From Pseudomonas amygdali (GTDB lineage Bacteria; Pseudomonadota; Gammaproteobacteria; Pseudomonadales; Pseudomonadaceae), in contig NZ_LKBW01000276.1 of assembly GCF_002699855.1 (NCBI RefSeq), positions 1-35,791 on the forward strand: a DNA stretch of 35,791 bases, given 5' to 3'. A program made the translations under genes and the position numbers. The notes below the pieces were generated by a model. It saw only the letters and a list, made by a program, of their open reading frames with translations, was not told the DNA's origin and did not search any database. This document shows positions 10,717-21,299 of this stretch, in pieces; position 1 is the stretch's first letter; every line of letters begins with the position of its first letter.

Positions 10717-11202
10717 ATGAATGCGCTAAGTAAAACCTTTGCCTGTGTAGTGCTTGCGGGTTTGACAGGCTGTACGCTCGTCCCGTCCCACAGCCCTGTG
10801 CCAAAGCCCCCGGCACAGGCGGTTCGACTGATCATGCTCGCAGCAAACGCTGATGGCGGAGGCAAGAACTGCACCTTTACCGCCAAGGACGACACGGTTT
10901 ATCTCAACAAAGAAGATCATGAGTGCACGAACGATGAGATGAGTTTTATCAAGCTGGATAATGTGCGCTCAGCCATGAAGATATACCTGGAATCCAGAGA
11001 TTGTAATGATTCGGGAGGCTGGGTATTTGGGCTCGAGACTTATATCGACCCCCTTACAACACCCTGGATATCCATCGACCAGCTCAGAAGCAAACCGGTC
11101 GGCACCATCGTCAGTTGCGGCGTTCTTGTGATCAAGGCGTATGACGGTGATGAAAATATAAAAGGCAAGTTGTCCTGCGTGCGTGTCGATGTATCGGATT
11201 AG
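10717..11202 (+). CDS. Predicted lipoprotein of the toxin-like island
   Basis: The protein has 161 residues. Its N-terminus (MNALSKTFACVVLAGLTGC) is a lipoprotein signal peptide with lipobox LTGC, so Cys19 would be lipidated. The mature part begins with a Pro-rich linker (VPSHSPVPKPPAQ) and holds six further cysteines, suggesting disulfides in the periplasm or at the surface. GGGAG lies 12 bases upstream of the ATG. It follows gene B by about 50 bases and precedes the RHS gene, separated from it by a terminator, so it probably belongs to the gene A-gene B transcription unit. I do not recognise the family. An accessory role such as anchoring, or protection of the producing cell, is possible but unproven. 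Confidence 0.75.
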   Translation: MNALSKTFACVVLAGLTGCTLVPSHSPVPKPPAQAVRLIMLAANADGGGKNCTFTAKDDTVYLNKEDHECTNDEMSFIKLDNVRSAMKIYLESRDCNDSGGWVFGLETYIDPLTTPWISIDQLRSKPVGTIVSCGVLVIKAYDGDENIKGKLSCVRVDVSD

Positions 11203-11235
11203 CTGTTAGTACAACTGAACTTGTCAGGCCTGTTT

Positions 11236-11261
11236 AACCGTCGCCCCCGTGGGCGGCGGTT
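11236..11261 (+). terminator. Rho-independent-type terminator after lipoprotein gene
   Basis: AACCGTCGCCC and GGGCGGCGGTT form an 11-bp stem with one G-T pair and a CCGT loop, followed by a short T-containing tail (ATCTT). It separates the Ig/TULIP-lipoprotein unit from the RHS gene, implying that the RHS gene has its own promoter or relies on read-through. Confidence 0.6.
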
Positions 11262-11294
11262 ATCTTAATACATAAAGTTCGAGGTTCATGGAAC

Positions 11295-14135
11295 ATGACA
11301 GCATCGACTTCCGTACACTCCAACGCGTTCAACTTTCTCAGTTATGTACAGAGCGGCGTTGACCCCCGCACCGGGCAGTACACGGTGGCGATCACCCTGC
11401 CCGATGTCAAAACCAACGGATTGCGTGGCCCGGGCATGCCACTGGCACTCAACTATAATCCTCTCAACCGTCAGGACAGCGGCTTTGGTCTTGGCTGGAA
11501 CCTGCAATTGTCGCAGTACGATCCGGGTAAGCAGATCGTATCGCTGAGCAGCGGCGAGACATTCAAGGTCGATGGCACCGGCGACGGCCAGATGCTGATG
11601 TCGGAAAAGAAAATCGACAGCTTCCACTTGTACAAGGAGGACGATAATCACTACCGGGTGATGCACAAGTCCGGTCTGGTGGAGCAGCTCGAAATGCGCG
11701 GCAGCGGCACCAACAGAGTCGCGCTGCCGGTGCGCGTATTCGCCCCTGAAGGTCACAGTATCACGCTGGATTACGCTTCTTTCGGCGGGCATCAAATGCT
11801 CAGCGAAATCAAGGATGACTCGGGTCAGCTCCTGCTCGGCATCAGCCGCGACGCAACGTCGGTGAAGTTGCGTATGACCACTGGCGAGGGCCCCGATGCG
11901 ACCTTCGTGATGGTGCTGGGTGGATCGGATCACCGTGTCAACCGTATCGAATTGCCGACCGACAATGCTGCCTCCTGGCGTTTTGTATACAACACGATCC
12001 GTGAGCATTTATGCATGACGGCGGTGGAAACACCCGCTGGCGGCCGGGAAGAGATCTTTTATACCGACAGCGGCCATCAGTTTCCTGAGAGGGCGGAACG
12101 CGCGCCTCTCCCCAGAGTCACGCGCCATCGCACGACGCCCGGCCTGGGGCAGGCGCAAATGGACGTTTATTACACTTACAAGGACAGTTTCGGGCGCGAG
12201 CATAATTTTCTGGGCGCAGGGCTGGATATCGCCTGGGAAGACAATGGTCTGGACAATCTGTATCTGTACCGCGGGGCGGAGCTATACGAGTACTCGTCGA
12301 CCGAAACATTGCGTGTCGAGGTCGCGGGCAAGGCTGATGCCGAGCGCAGCATCGAACGAACCTTCAACCAGTTTCACCTGCTCACTCGAGAAACCACGCG
12401 CAAGAACCTTAGCGTCATGCAGGTGGACACTCGTTACTACATCGAGCCGGGAGAACCCTTTTCGACTCAGATTGCCTACTGTCAGCTGCCCAAAGAGGTC
12501 CAGACCACCTGGCGGCTGTCGTCAGACGGCAGTGTGCCGCGCAGTGAGACTGTCAGCAGCACGTATGACAAGCACGGTAATCTGCTCACTCAGACTCAGG
12601 CCAACGGTGTGGTCGAGGCCAGTGAGTGGTATCTGGCCGACGGCGAGGACGGATGCCCGAAGGACCCTGAAGGCTTCGTCCGCTGGATGAAAAGTAGCAA
12701 GGTCACCCCGGCGATATCCGGCTACGGCAAGGCACCGGTCCTGATCACCCGCTATCGCTACCTTGCGTTGCCAGCAGTGGGTGGCGGCCAGCTACAGAAA
12801 TGGCTTGCACCGCAAAGCGAGACGTTACTGATGCAGGCCCCTGACGGTGAGCAGGAACAGCAACGCACGACCTACGAATACTTCGATGAGCCGAACAATG
12901 CAGTCCTGCACGGTCGGCTCAAATTGCAGCAAGTGATCATGGGTGGAAAGGTGACCAGCACAGCGTACGCCTACAGCATTCCTGTGCGCCTCCTCAAGAA
13001 CACCACTGAAAGTGCTCCCGAGAACACTCCCGAAAGCGTCCCTGAGAGCAGCCGTTATGCCGCGACAGTGCTGCAAACCGTACAGACCGTAACCGGCTTC
13101 GATGGCGCGAAGAAGGTCATTACGCTGGAGGATTCTCTGCTCGATGGCGAACCCTTGCTCAATCGCGACGACAACAACGTGGAAATTCGTTATGTCTACG
13201 ACAGCCTGCGACGTGTGCTGAGTGAAACCGTGGCACCAAATGATGAAACCTACAACGCGACCAGAAGTTACGAGTATCAGCTATGTGCCAACGCGACTGA
13301 TCAGGCCATGCAGACGCTCATCGACGTCAAAGGGGTAAAAACCTGCAGCCACTTCGATGGCCTCAACCGAGTCGTCTGTGAGGAACGGGATGACGCAGAT
13401 AATCCTGCACGCGCCGATAAGCCCCGACAGACCTACGAGGCTGTTTATGATGCGTGGGGGCTTATGGTCAGTGAGACCGAGTTTGACTGGCTGGGCCAGC
13501 AGGATCTGGCGCTCAAGAGCGTCTTCGAATACGACGATTGGGGCAAGCAGCGCTGCGTCACCGGGCCGGATGGCGTCAAGACGTTCGAAGAGACCGACCC
13601 TATTGGTACGGCGCAATCGCAGGGCCCGATTCAACGTAGCTGGATCGAAGGCAACGGTGGCGGTAAAAGCGAGTTCACCGAGACCTGGATGAACCTGTTC
13701 GAACAGCCGACCCGCAGCGAGCGAAAGGATCAGGCTGAAAACTCGGTCAGTCTGAGCCAGTACCATTACGACGGCCTTGGCCGCCGTGTCGAGGAAATTG
13801 TCGGGGAAGCGGGCGGCGAGCGGCGCACCACCTCTGTTTACGACGTCTTTGATCGGGTGATCGAGTCCACATTGCCAAGCAGGGCCATCGTGCGTCGCAG
13901 CTATGCTGGCTACAGCAGCGAAGACTTGCCCGTCAGTATCGGCATCGAGCACAACGGCAAAAGCATTGTGTTGGGAGAGCAGGAGTTCGATGGGCTGGAT
14001 CGTCTGGTCAGCTCTGTCACCGGGGGTCGTAAACGTACGCTTGTTTACGACCCCGGTCTGCTGCAACCCAAAACGATAACCCTGCCCAGCAAGCGGAAAA
14101 TCGACTACGAATACAAGCCCCAGGTGGGCGATTAG
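11295..14135 (+). pseudogene. RHS-repeat toxin gene, 5' part (in-frame TAG)
   Basis: This 946-codon frame starts at the ATG in GAGGTTCATGGAACATG. The product is a Pseudomonas RHS/YD-repeat protein: a conserved N-terminus (TASTSVHSNAFNF, SGVDPRTGQY), an SpvB-like beta-rich region, and many YD-type repeats (for example YDSLRRV, HYDGLGRRVEE, VYDVFDRVIE). RHS proteins form a hollow cocoon that encloses a C-terminal toxin. The frame ends in TAG at 14133-14135 (...YKPQVGD-stop), and the same frame continues immediately as PWRRVQSEAV and on for 660 codons. The full gene would be 11295-16130, about 1,611 residues. One base change, for example TTG to TAG, explains the break. Without read-through the core and toxin tip are lost. 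Confidence 0.85.
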
Positions 14136-14147
14136 CCGTGGCGCAGG

Positions 14148-16130
14148 GTGCAGTCCGAAGCTGTGCCTGAACCTGAAACCACCTGCGAAGTTGATCCGCT
14201 GAAAGAGTCCGGGCCTGTCCGGACTGCGGAGCCGGGTGTGGCTGCCGATTACAGTTACGATAAGCAGAATGCTCGTCTGCTTCATTCCTCGGAGCAGGAC
14301 GAGATACTGGATCGCGAGTATTACAGCACCGGCTCGCTGAAAAGCGAGAAGCGCACCTCGGCAGGCAAGACCTACGACATGTTCTACAGCTACAGCCGAT
14401 TGGGCCTGCTGCTGTCTTACACCGACGTACTGGGACAGGAGCAGGTCAACCGCTATGACAGCTGCGGTCGTCTTTACGAAACCTCGCTGGGTGAGGTCTA
14501 TTCAACGTTCGACTACGACACTGTCTTTGGTCGCCTCGCAAAAATCACCACCACCGACAAGACCGACGGCAGCCGCGAGAGAACCGTCGCGATCAGCCTT
14601 GAATATGATGATCTGGGTCGGGAAGTAAAGCGTACATTTGACCTCGACGGCGTCGAGCAACAGATGGTTCAGGTCTATGATGATGTGGATAACATGGTCC
14701 AGCGTACCCTGCGCCAAGGCACTGAAACACTCCGTGACGAAACCTACCTTTACGATACGTCCGGTCGCCTGGGTCAATACCAATGCACGGGAACTCAGCG
14801 GCCAGTGGACCCCTATGGCAGGACCCTCCGCGCGCAGGTTTTCACTTTCGATGGCGCGAACAACCTGACGGTCGTCACGACCCGCTTCAATGACGGCAGC
14901 GACGACAACAGCAATGTCGAGAGCAACAATGCCAGGTATTTTTACGAAGGTGACGACCCGGTGCAGTTGAGCCGGGTGACGAACACTAACGATAAATACT
15001 ACCCGTCTGAAATCAAACTTGAGTACGACCTGGACGGCAACCTCAAAACCGACGAAGCCGGGCGCACGCTTAAATACGATCCCCTCGGCCGCCTGATCGA
15101 AGTAGGCACGCCCTCGGCCGGCATTCATTACCAGTATGACCCCCAGGACCAACTGACCGGGGAGACCCGTGGCGACGACAGGGACCTGCGCTTCTATAGC
15201 GACGCAGGGCTGGCCAATCAACTTGGCAGCCATGTCCAGAGCACCTTCATGCGTGGCGACGACTACCTGCTGGCCGAACAGCAGAGTGATCACACGCTGC
15301 TGCTTGCCACAGACGGCAGCGACAGTGTGCTGGGCGAGGTGGGTGGCGACGGGATCAATCGGAGGAGGTATACGGCCTACGGCCATGCCAGCGGTGAAGC
15401 TCCACCACTCGGTAAACTGGGGTTCAATGGCGAACTGGCCGAGGCGGATAGCGGCTGGCAAATGCTGGGGAATGGTTATCGGGCCTACAGCCCGGTGTTG
15501 ATGCGCTTCAACAGTCCCGATAGCTGGAGTCCGTTTGGCAAGGGAGGGGTGAATGGGTATGCGTATGTCGAGGGGGACCCGGTGAACAGGGTGGATCCGT
15601 CGGGGCATAGTCCTTGGGGGGCGTTGATCAGGCTTCTTACGGCGCCTCTCAGTTCGACGGCCAAGAATATCCCCAAAAGCCTCCTCAAGACCAGATACGG
15701 TGAGTCAGCCCGATTAAGTAGAGTGACGGTTAAGGATGTCGTAAATATTGACAAGCATGTGGCGAGAAAGGCGGTAAAATCGGATGTCGCGTTCAAGGAA
15801 CTGCAAAGTGTTCAGACGAAACTTGATCGTGCAGTTTCCAAAGGGCTTGATACTTCAAGGCTCGCCAACGAATACAAAGCTGCACAAGCAAACTATCAAC
15901 CGTTTCAGGACCTGTACGAGGCTTCAACGTTTGCCAAAACTAATGTCGGGCAACGAGCGATCACTCCATATGCAAGAGATGTGTTCAAGCGCTCGGCGAA
16001 AGAGTTTGATATTGATCAGGCTGTCACTGCTCAACAACAAAGGATAGCGCAGGGTAATGCTCTGGCAAAGAGAGATGGAATAAGAGTTCCCACAGCGCAG
16101 CGCAGTTACCTGGGTGATGGGAATTCTTGA
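14148..16130 (+). pseudogene. RHS-repeat toxin gene, 3' part with RHS core and variable toxin tip
   Basis: This is the same frame as the preceding RHS piece, separated only by the TAG at 14133-14135. The first possible restart is the GTG at 14148, with no well-spaced ribosome-binding site. Residues ~30-430 are YD repeats (for example YDDLGREVKRTFD, YDPLGRLIEVG). Residues ~440-487 are the RHS-associated core (GYRAYSPVLMRFNSPDSW...GYAYVEGDPVNRVDPSG), where the cocoon is normally cleaved. The last ~173 residues are a lysine- and alanine-rich, helical-looking tip with lower GC, typical of exchangeable toxin cassettes. I cannot assign its activity. No immunity-sized gene follows: 84 bases later comes a convergent regulator gene. 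Confidence 0.82.
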
Positions 16131-16153
16131 TGGCACGCGTTTTCCCAGAATAA

Positions 16154-16183
16154 CCGGGCAACAACAGATTTACTGTTGCCCGG
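16154..16183. terminator. Bidirectional terminator between RHS and LuxR-type genes
   Basis: A perfect 10-bp stem (CCGGGCAACA / TGTTGCCCGG) with a 10-base loop lies between two convergent genes, the RHS gene (plus) and the LuxR-type gene (minus). It could terminate both. The T tract is weak on both strands. Confidence 0.55.
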
Positions 16184-16214
16184 CTTAACTCAAAAGCTTG
16201 AAATACGTTTTACA

Positions 16215-16478
16215 TCACTCCACCAAAATAACCCCCTGCCTGATCGCCATCACCAGCGCCGCCTTCAATGACGTCACCCCGAACTTGCGGCGGATATTGC
16301 TGGTATGAAAGTGCACGGTCGCTTCCGTGCACCCTTGAATACGGGATATCTCCCACGCGGATTTGCCGATCGCCACCCATTCCAGGACTTGTCGTTCCTT
16401 GACGGTCAACTGGACAGTGGCGGGTGTGGTGTGGGAGGGCGGCGTGGTGCCGGGTGGTTTTCCGTTGTCGCGAAGCAT
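16215..16478 (-). CDS. Small LuxR-type HTH regulator (HTH domain only)
   Basis: The product has 87 residues. The chosen ATG (complement of 16476-16478) follows AAGGACTTCACC; upstream in-frame starts lack such a site and add low-complexity sequence. After ~22 variable residues (MLRDNGKPPGTTPP...) it is a GerE/LuxR helix-turn-helix: LTVKERQVLEWVAIGKSAWE, then ISRIQGCTEATVHFHTSNI, then RRKFGVTSLKAALV. This fits the canonical LTxRExxVL...GkS..EIA...S..TV..H..NI..KL pattern. No autoinducer or receiver domain is present, so it would be a constitutive, or protein-level controlled, DNA-binding protein. It is divergent from kdpF; whether it controls kdp is unknown. Confidence 0.8.
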   Translation of the reverse strand: MLRDNGKPPGTTPPSHTTPATVQLTVKERQVLEWVAIGKSAWEISRIQGCTEATVHFHTSNIRRKFGVTSLKAALVMAIRQGVILVE

Positions 16479-16602
16479 GGTGAAGTCCTTTTCCTGAAGA
16501 TCGCCGCACCACGATACCCCCGCAATCCCCAACGCGAACCTGACATAAATGACAGCGCTGGAGGTCCGCGAAGGCCTTGCGCCGTCAAGGCTGTAGCGCT
16601 TT

Positions 16603-16652
16603 TTTACAGCTTCTTTACGCCCCGACCAGCCTGTCGATCTCGCGCCTTTACA
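16603..16652 (+). promoter_or_regulatory. Putative KdpE operator array upstream of kdpF
   Basis: TTTACA at 16603-16608, TTTACG at 16614-16619 and TTTACA at 16647-16652 are direct repeats spaced by 11 and 33 bases, that is one and three helical turns. They lie ~70-120 bases before kdpF. OmpR/PhoB-class regulators such as KdpE bind direct repeats at 11-bp spacing, and the E. coli KdpE site contains a comparable TTTACA element. The match is by eye. Confidence 0.45.
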
Positions 16653-16720
16653 CCCTGCCTGCGGACAATCTCCCCACGCGGCCTGTGCCGTATCGGTGTT
16701 GCCTGATGGGGGAAATTTCA

Positions 16721-16816
16721 ATGAGCGTTATGGATGGTATCTCGCTGCTGATGGGAGTCGGGCTGTTCATCTATCTGCTGGTGGCGCTGTTGCGCGCCGA
16801 CCAGAGTCAGGAGTGA
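16721..16816 (+). CDS. kdpF: KdpF, small subunit of the K+-transporting ATPase
   Basis: A 31-residue single-span membrane protein, MSVMDGISLLMGVGLFIYLL followed by VALLRADQSQE, typical of KdpF. It packs against KdpA and stabilises the KdpFABC complex in the inner membrane. GGGGGAA lies about eight bases upstream of the ATG. It ends two bases before kdpA, in the usual kdpFABC order. Confidence 0.92.
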   Translation: MSVMDGISLLMGVGLFIYLLVALLRADQSQE

Positions 16817-16818
16817 TC

Positions 16819-18513
16819 ATGCACAGTTACGATTATCTGTTGATCCTGGCCTTTCTGGTCCTGCTGCTGGCACCCGCGCCTTGGTTGGGGCGTTTCTATT
16901 ATCGGGTCATGGAAGGCGAGCGCACCTGGCTGAGCCCGGTGCTGGGGCCGGTCGAGCGGGCCTGCTACCGAATTTCCGGCGTCGACCCGAAAACCGAGCA
17001 ATCCTGGCAGCAATACATGTGGGCCTTGCTGGCGTTCAACCTGGCAGGCTTTGTCGTGCTGTTCGCGATGCTGATGCTGCAAGGCGCGCTGCCGCTCAAC
17101 CCGCAGCAACTACCGGGCATGGAATGGTCGCTGGCTTTCAACACGGCGATGAGTTTTGTCACCAACACCAACTGGCAGGCCTACAGCGGCGAAGCGTCGC
17201 TCAGCTACCTGAGCCAGATGGTCGGCCTGACCGTGCAGAACTTCGTCAGCGCTGCCACAGGTCTCGCCGTGCTGGTCGCGCTATGTAGCGGTATCAGCCG
17301 TCGCTCGTCGCAGAGCCTGGGTAACTTTTGGGCCGACATGACCCGCGCCACGCTCTATGGGCTGTTGCCGATCAGTATCGTGCTGGCCGTGTTTCTGGTC
17401 TGGCAGGGCGTGCCGCAGAACTTCGGCCATTACATTGATGCGCTGACCCTGCAAGGCGCGGATCAAAGCCTGCCGATGGGCCCTGCGGCCAGCCAGATAT
17501 CGATCAAGCAGCTGGGCACCAACGGTGGTGGCTTCTTCGGCGTCAACTCGGCGCACCCGTTCGAGAACCCGACGGCGTGGAGCAACCTGTTCGAACTGGT
17601 GTCGATCCTGCTGATCCCGGCAGCGCTGGTGTTCACCTTTGGCCACTACGTCAAGGACATGCGCCAGAGCCGCGCGATTCTTGGCTGCATGCTGGCACTG
17701 CTGTTGATCGGCGGCGCGGTGTCGCTGTGGACCGAGTACCAGCCCAACCCGGCACTGAACATCGCCGGTGTCGAGCAGACCGCACCGCTGGAAGGCAAGG
17801 AAACCCGCTTCGGCACCACCGGCACGGTGCTGTGGTCAGTCGCTACCACTGCGGCCTCCAACGGTTCGGTCAACGGTATGCACGACAGCCTCAACCCTCT
17901 GACCGGCATGGTTGCGCTGGTCAACATGATGGTCGGTGAAGTGATTTTCGGCGGCGTGGGTGTGGGCCTCAACGGCATGCTGCTGAACGTACTGATTGCG
18001 GTATTTCTCTCCGGCCTGATGATTGGCCGCACGCCGGAATACCTCGGCAAGAAGCTGCAAGCGCAGGAAGTCCGGCTGCTGGTCGCCACCCTGCTGGTGA
18101 TGCCGGTCGGCGTGCTGGTGCTGGGCGCGATTGCTGCCAGCCTGCCTGGCCCGGCCGGTGCGGTCAGCAACCCCGGCCCGCACGGTTTCAGTCAGTTGCT
18201 GTACGCCTACACCTCGGCCACGGCAAACAACGGCTCGGCGTTCGGCGGTTTCAGTGCCAACACCGTGTTCCACAACCTGATGCTCAGCCTGGCGATCTTC
18301 ATTGGCCGCTTTGGTTACATCCTGCCGGTGCTGGCACTGGCTGGCAGCCTGGCCATGAAGAAAACCGCACCACAGGGTCAGAACAGCTTCCCGACCCACG
18401 GCCTGCTGTTTGTCACTCTGCTGACCGTCACCATTTTGCTGGTGGGTGGTTTGACCTTCCTGCCGACCCTGGCACTGGGGCCGATTGCCGAACACCTGAG
18501 CCTGGGTTTCTGA
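16819..18513 (+). CDS. kdpA: KdpA, K+-binding channel-like subunit
   Basis: The protein has 564 residues, full length for KdpA (about 557 in E. coli). It is the SKT-superfamily channel-like subunit that selects and passes K+ into the KdpFABC pump. Four selectivity-filter regions are visible: [11 protein letters not shown] (~residue 115), [19 protein letters not shown] (~235), [16 protein letters not shown] (~375) and [13 protein letters not shown] (~470). There are about ten hydrophobic membrane spans. The ATG at 16819 follows GGAGTGATC, overlapping the end of kdpF. The frame is intact, so this subunit could still be made although its partner gene kdpB is broken. Confidence 0.96.
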   Translation: MHSYDYLLILAFLVLLLAPAPWLGRFYYRVMEGERTWLSPVLGPVERACYRISGVDPKTEQSWQQYMWALLAFNLAGFVVLFAMLMLQGALPLNPQQLPGMEWSLAFNTAMSFVTNTNWQAYSGEASLSYLSQMVGLTVQNFVSAATGLAVLVALCSGISRRSSQSLGNFWADMTRATLYGLLPISIVLAVFLVWQGVPQNFGHYIDALTLQGADQSLPMGPAASQISIKQLGTNGGGFFGVNSAHPFENPTAWSNLFELVSILLIPAALVFTFGHYVKDMRQSRAILGCMLALLLIGGAVSLWTEYQPNPALNIAGVEQTAPLEGKETRFGTTGTVLWSVATTAASNGSVNGMHDSLNPLTGMVALVNMMVGEVIFGGVGVGLNGMLLNVLIAVFLSGLMIGRTPEYLGKKLQAQEVRLLVATLLVMPVGVLVLGAIAASLPGPAGAVSNPGPHGFSQLLYAYTSATANNGSAFGGFSANTVFHNLMLSLAIFIGRFGYILPVLALAGSLAMKKTAPQGQNSFPTHGLLFVTLLTVTILLVGGLTFLPTLALGPIAEHLSLGF

Positions 18514-18523
18514 GGAACCGATC

Positions 18524-19534
18524 ATGAGCACTACTGATTTTTCAAGACGTGATGCTGTAAAAACTGCCGAGCCTCAGGCCGCCAGCGAGTCAGCCAAGAC
18601 CGGCATCGCTGCCCTGTGGCGTCCGGCGCTGGTGCAGGCGTTCGTCAAGCTCGACCCGCGCCAGCTCAAGCGTTCGCCGGTGATGCTGGTGGTGGAACTG
18701 ACTGCCATTCTGACCACCGTGCTGTGCGTGATCCCCAACCCGCAGGTGCCGACTTCGGTCTGCGTGCAGATCGCTCTGTGGTTGTGGTTCACCGTGTTGT
18801 TCGCCAACTTCGCCGAAGCATTGGCCGAAGGACGGGGCAAGGCACGCGCCGACAGCCTCAAGGCCGGCAGCGAGGGGCTCAAGGCGCGCATTCGCGATGA
18901 GAATGGCAGCCTGCGCACCATCAACGCCAGCGAGTTGCGCAAGGGCGATGTGGTGCGTGTCGACGCCGGGGAAATGATCCCTGGCGACGGCGAAGTCATC
19001 GAAGGCATCGCGGCGGTCAACGAGGCGGCGATTACCGGCGAATCCGCGCCGGTGATTCGTGAATCCGGCGGCGACCGCTCGGCCGTCACCGGTAACACCC
19101 GGCTGGTGTCCGACTGGCTGCTGATACGCATCAGCACCAACCCCGGCGAATCGACGCTGGACCGCATGATTGCGCTGGTGGAAGGTGCCAAGCGGCAGAA
19201 GACCCCTAACGAAGTCGCGCTGGATATTCTGCTGATCGGCCTGACCCTGATCTTTCTGCTGGTGGTCATCACCTTGCAGCCGTTCGCCCACTTTGCCGGG
19301 GGCAGCCTGCCGCTGGTGTTTCTGGTAGCACTCCTGGTCACCCTGATCCCGACCACCATTGGCGGCCTGCTGTCGGCCATCGGCATTGCCGGCATGGACC
19401 GGCTGGTGCGCCTCAACGTGATCGCCAAGTCCGGTCGCGCCGTGGAAGCTGCGGGCGATGTGCATGTGCATGTGCTGTTGCTGGACAAGACCGGCACCAT
19501 CACCTTCGGCAATCGCCGCTGCGCTGCCGTTTAG
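18524..19534 (+). pseudogene. kdpB: KdpB, P-type ATPase subunit, 5' part (in-frame TAG)
   Basis: This is the first 336 codons of KdpB, which hydrolyses ATP for K+ uptake. It includes the first membrane spans, the actuator loop (ITGESAPV) and the phosphorylation motif DKTGTIT (Asp321). The frame is cut by TAG at 19532-19534, sixteen codons after the catalytic Asp; the same frame continues as [13 protein letters not shown]. The complete gene would be 18524-20608, 694 codons plus the stop. Just before the motif the protein reads [14 protein letters not shown], whereas E. coli has [12 protein letters not shown]; a 6-base gtgcat duplication would explain the two extra residues. The N domain and last membrane spans are lost without read-through, so the pump is probably inactive. 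Confidence 0.9.
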
Positions 19535-19546
19535 GCAGCACCCGGC

Positions 19547-20608
19547 GTGACCCCGAAGGAGCTGGGCGAGGGCGCCTTGCTGGCCTCGCTGGCCGACGAT
19601 ACGGCGGAAGGCAAATCCATCGTCGAGTTCCTGCGCGACCTGCACCCGATGAACGAGCCCACCCTGAGTTCGGTAACCGCTGTACCGTTTAGCGCCGATA
19701 CACGTCTGTCCGGTGTGGATTATCAGGGCCATGTGTACCGCAAGGGCGCGGTGGATTCGCTGCTGGCCTTCATCAACATGCAGCGTAGCGACCTGCCGCC
19801 TGCCCTGGCGCGGGAAGTCGACAAGATTGCCAAGACCGGCGGCACGCCGCTGCTGGTCTGCGCCAACGGTCGTTTGTTGGGTGCGATTCATCTCAAGGAC
19901 GTGGTCAAGCCGGGTATTCGCGAGCGCTTCGAGGAGTTGCGCAAGCTGGGGATTCGCACGGTGATGGTGACTGGCGACAACCCATTGACTGCTGTAGCCA
20001 TTGCCGCTGAAGCGGGTGTCGATGATGTGCTGGCCGAAGCCACGCCAGAGAAAAAGCTGGAGCGAATTCGTCAGGAGCAGGGCGAAGGCCGACTGGTGGC
20101 GATGTGCGGCGACGGTGCCAACGATGCGCCCGCACTCGCGCAGGCGGACGTCGGTATGGCGATGAACGATGGCACCCAGGCCGCGCGTGAAGCGGCCAAC
20201 ATGGTTGACCTCGACAGCGACCCTACCAAGTTGCTGGACGTGGTGCAGATCGGCAAGGAATTGCTGGTCACACGCGGTGCGCTGACGACGTTTTCGATTG
20301 CCAATGACGTGGCCAAGTACTTCGCCGTGCTGCCTGCGCTGTTTGCCTCGATTTATCCGCAACTGGGCGTGCTCAACGTCATGCAACTGGCCAGCCCGCA
20401 AAGTGCGATTGTCTCGGCCATCGTCTTCAACGCGCTGATCATCGTTGTGCTCATCCCGCTGGCCCTGCGTGGCGTGCGGGTTCAGGCCGCCAGCGCGGCG
20501 CATCTGTTGCGTCGCAACCTGCTGATCTATGGCCTGGGCGGCATCGTTGTGCCGTTTCTCGGCATCAAGTTGATCGACATGCTGCTGGTCGCACTCGGCC
20601 TTGTTTGA
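19547..20608 (+). pseudogene. kdpB: KdpB, P-type ATPase subunit, 3' part
   Basis: This continues kdpB in the same frame after the TAG at 19532-19534. It encodes the nucleotide-binding domain ([17 protein letters not shown]), the hinge motifs [10 protein letters not shown] and [20 protein letters not shown], and the C-terminal membrane spans ending [15 protein letters not shown], all as in normal KdpB. The first start-like codon, GTG at 19547, has no good ribosome-binding site, so this part is probably made only by suppression of the stop, or not at all. kdpC follows after 52 bases. Confidence 0.88.
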
Positions 20609-20660
20609 AGCCTGCTGCACGCCGGTCGGCGTGCAGCCTCACCTGATTGAGGATGTGCAG

Positions 20661-21233
20661 ATGTCCAATGTATTGCGTCCGGCCTTGAGCCTGATCGTGT
20701 TGATGAGCCTGATCACCGGCGTGGCCTATCCACTGGTAGTCACCGGGGTTGCGCAAGTGGCGTTTCCGGCGCAGGCCAATGGCAGCCTGGTGTACGACGC
20801 GGCTGGCAAAGTGCGCGGCTCGGCACTCATCGCCCAGTCGTTTACGGGTGATGAGTGGTTTCAGTCGCGTCCTTCGGCAGGCGCGTTTGCGACGGTAGCC
20901 AGTGGCGCGAGCAACTTCGCGCCGAGCAACCCGGCACTGGTGACACGCGTGAAAGAGGACCTTGCGAAACTGGCCAATGCCTCGCAGGAACCGGTGCCAC
21001 TGGCCTTGCTGACCACGTCCGGCAGCGGTCTGGACCCGCATCTCTCGCCTGAAGCCATTGCCTGGCAGGCCGGTCGCGTTGCCGCGGCGCGCCAGTTGCC
21101 GCTGGAGAAAGTACAGGCGCTGATCGACGCCAACACGCAACGTCCGCTGATAGGCCCGCCCGTGGTCAACGTATTGGCCTTGAATATGAGCCTGAATCAG
21201 TTACCGTCTGCACCGCGCAACGCGCAGTTGTAA
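20661..21233 (+). CDS. kdpC: KdpC, periplasm-facing subunit of the K+-transporting ATPase
   Basis: The protein has 190 residues, normal for KdpC. An N-terminal membrane span ([20 protein letters not shown]) is followed by a periplasmic domain with the conserved [41 protein letters not shown] and [15 protein letters not shown]. KdpC stabilises the KdpA-KdpB assembly and increases apparent affinity. The ATG at 20661 has GAGG about nine bases upstream; an earlier in-frame start adds non-family residues overlapping the end of kdpB. The frame is intact. Confidence 0.95.
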   Translation: MSNVLRPALSLIVLMSLITGVAYPLVVTGVAQVAFPAQANGSLVYDAAGKVRGSALIAQSFTGDEWFQSRPSAGAFATVASGASNFAPSNPALVTRVKEDLAKLANASQEPVPLALLTTSGSGLDPHLSPEAIAWQAGRVAAARQLPLEKVQALIDANTQRPLIGPPVVNVLALNMSLNQLPSAPRNAQL

Positions 21234-21299
21234 CAAAGTGCGCCGTGTTCGCAGCAGATTCACTAAGCTGTAGATGATTAGAGAGGGGTGGTAACCAAG

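Noticed and set aside
13281..14285. 334-codon antisense open frame within the RHS gene
   Set aside because: Shadow of the RHS coding strand, with no independent features.
14133..19534. Amber recoding or suppression explaining both TAG interruptions
   Set aside because: No shared context around the two codons and no suppressor tRNA or recoding element is visible; independent mutations (or errors) are simpler.
18590..20620. 676-codon open frame antisense to kdpB
   Set aside because: The composition is Gln/His/Arg-rich, as expected for the complement of a GC-rich gene; there is no ribosome-binding site, and the sense strand encodes clear KdpB motifs.
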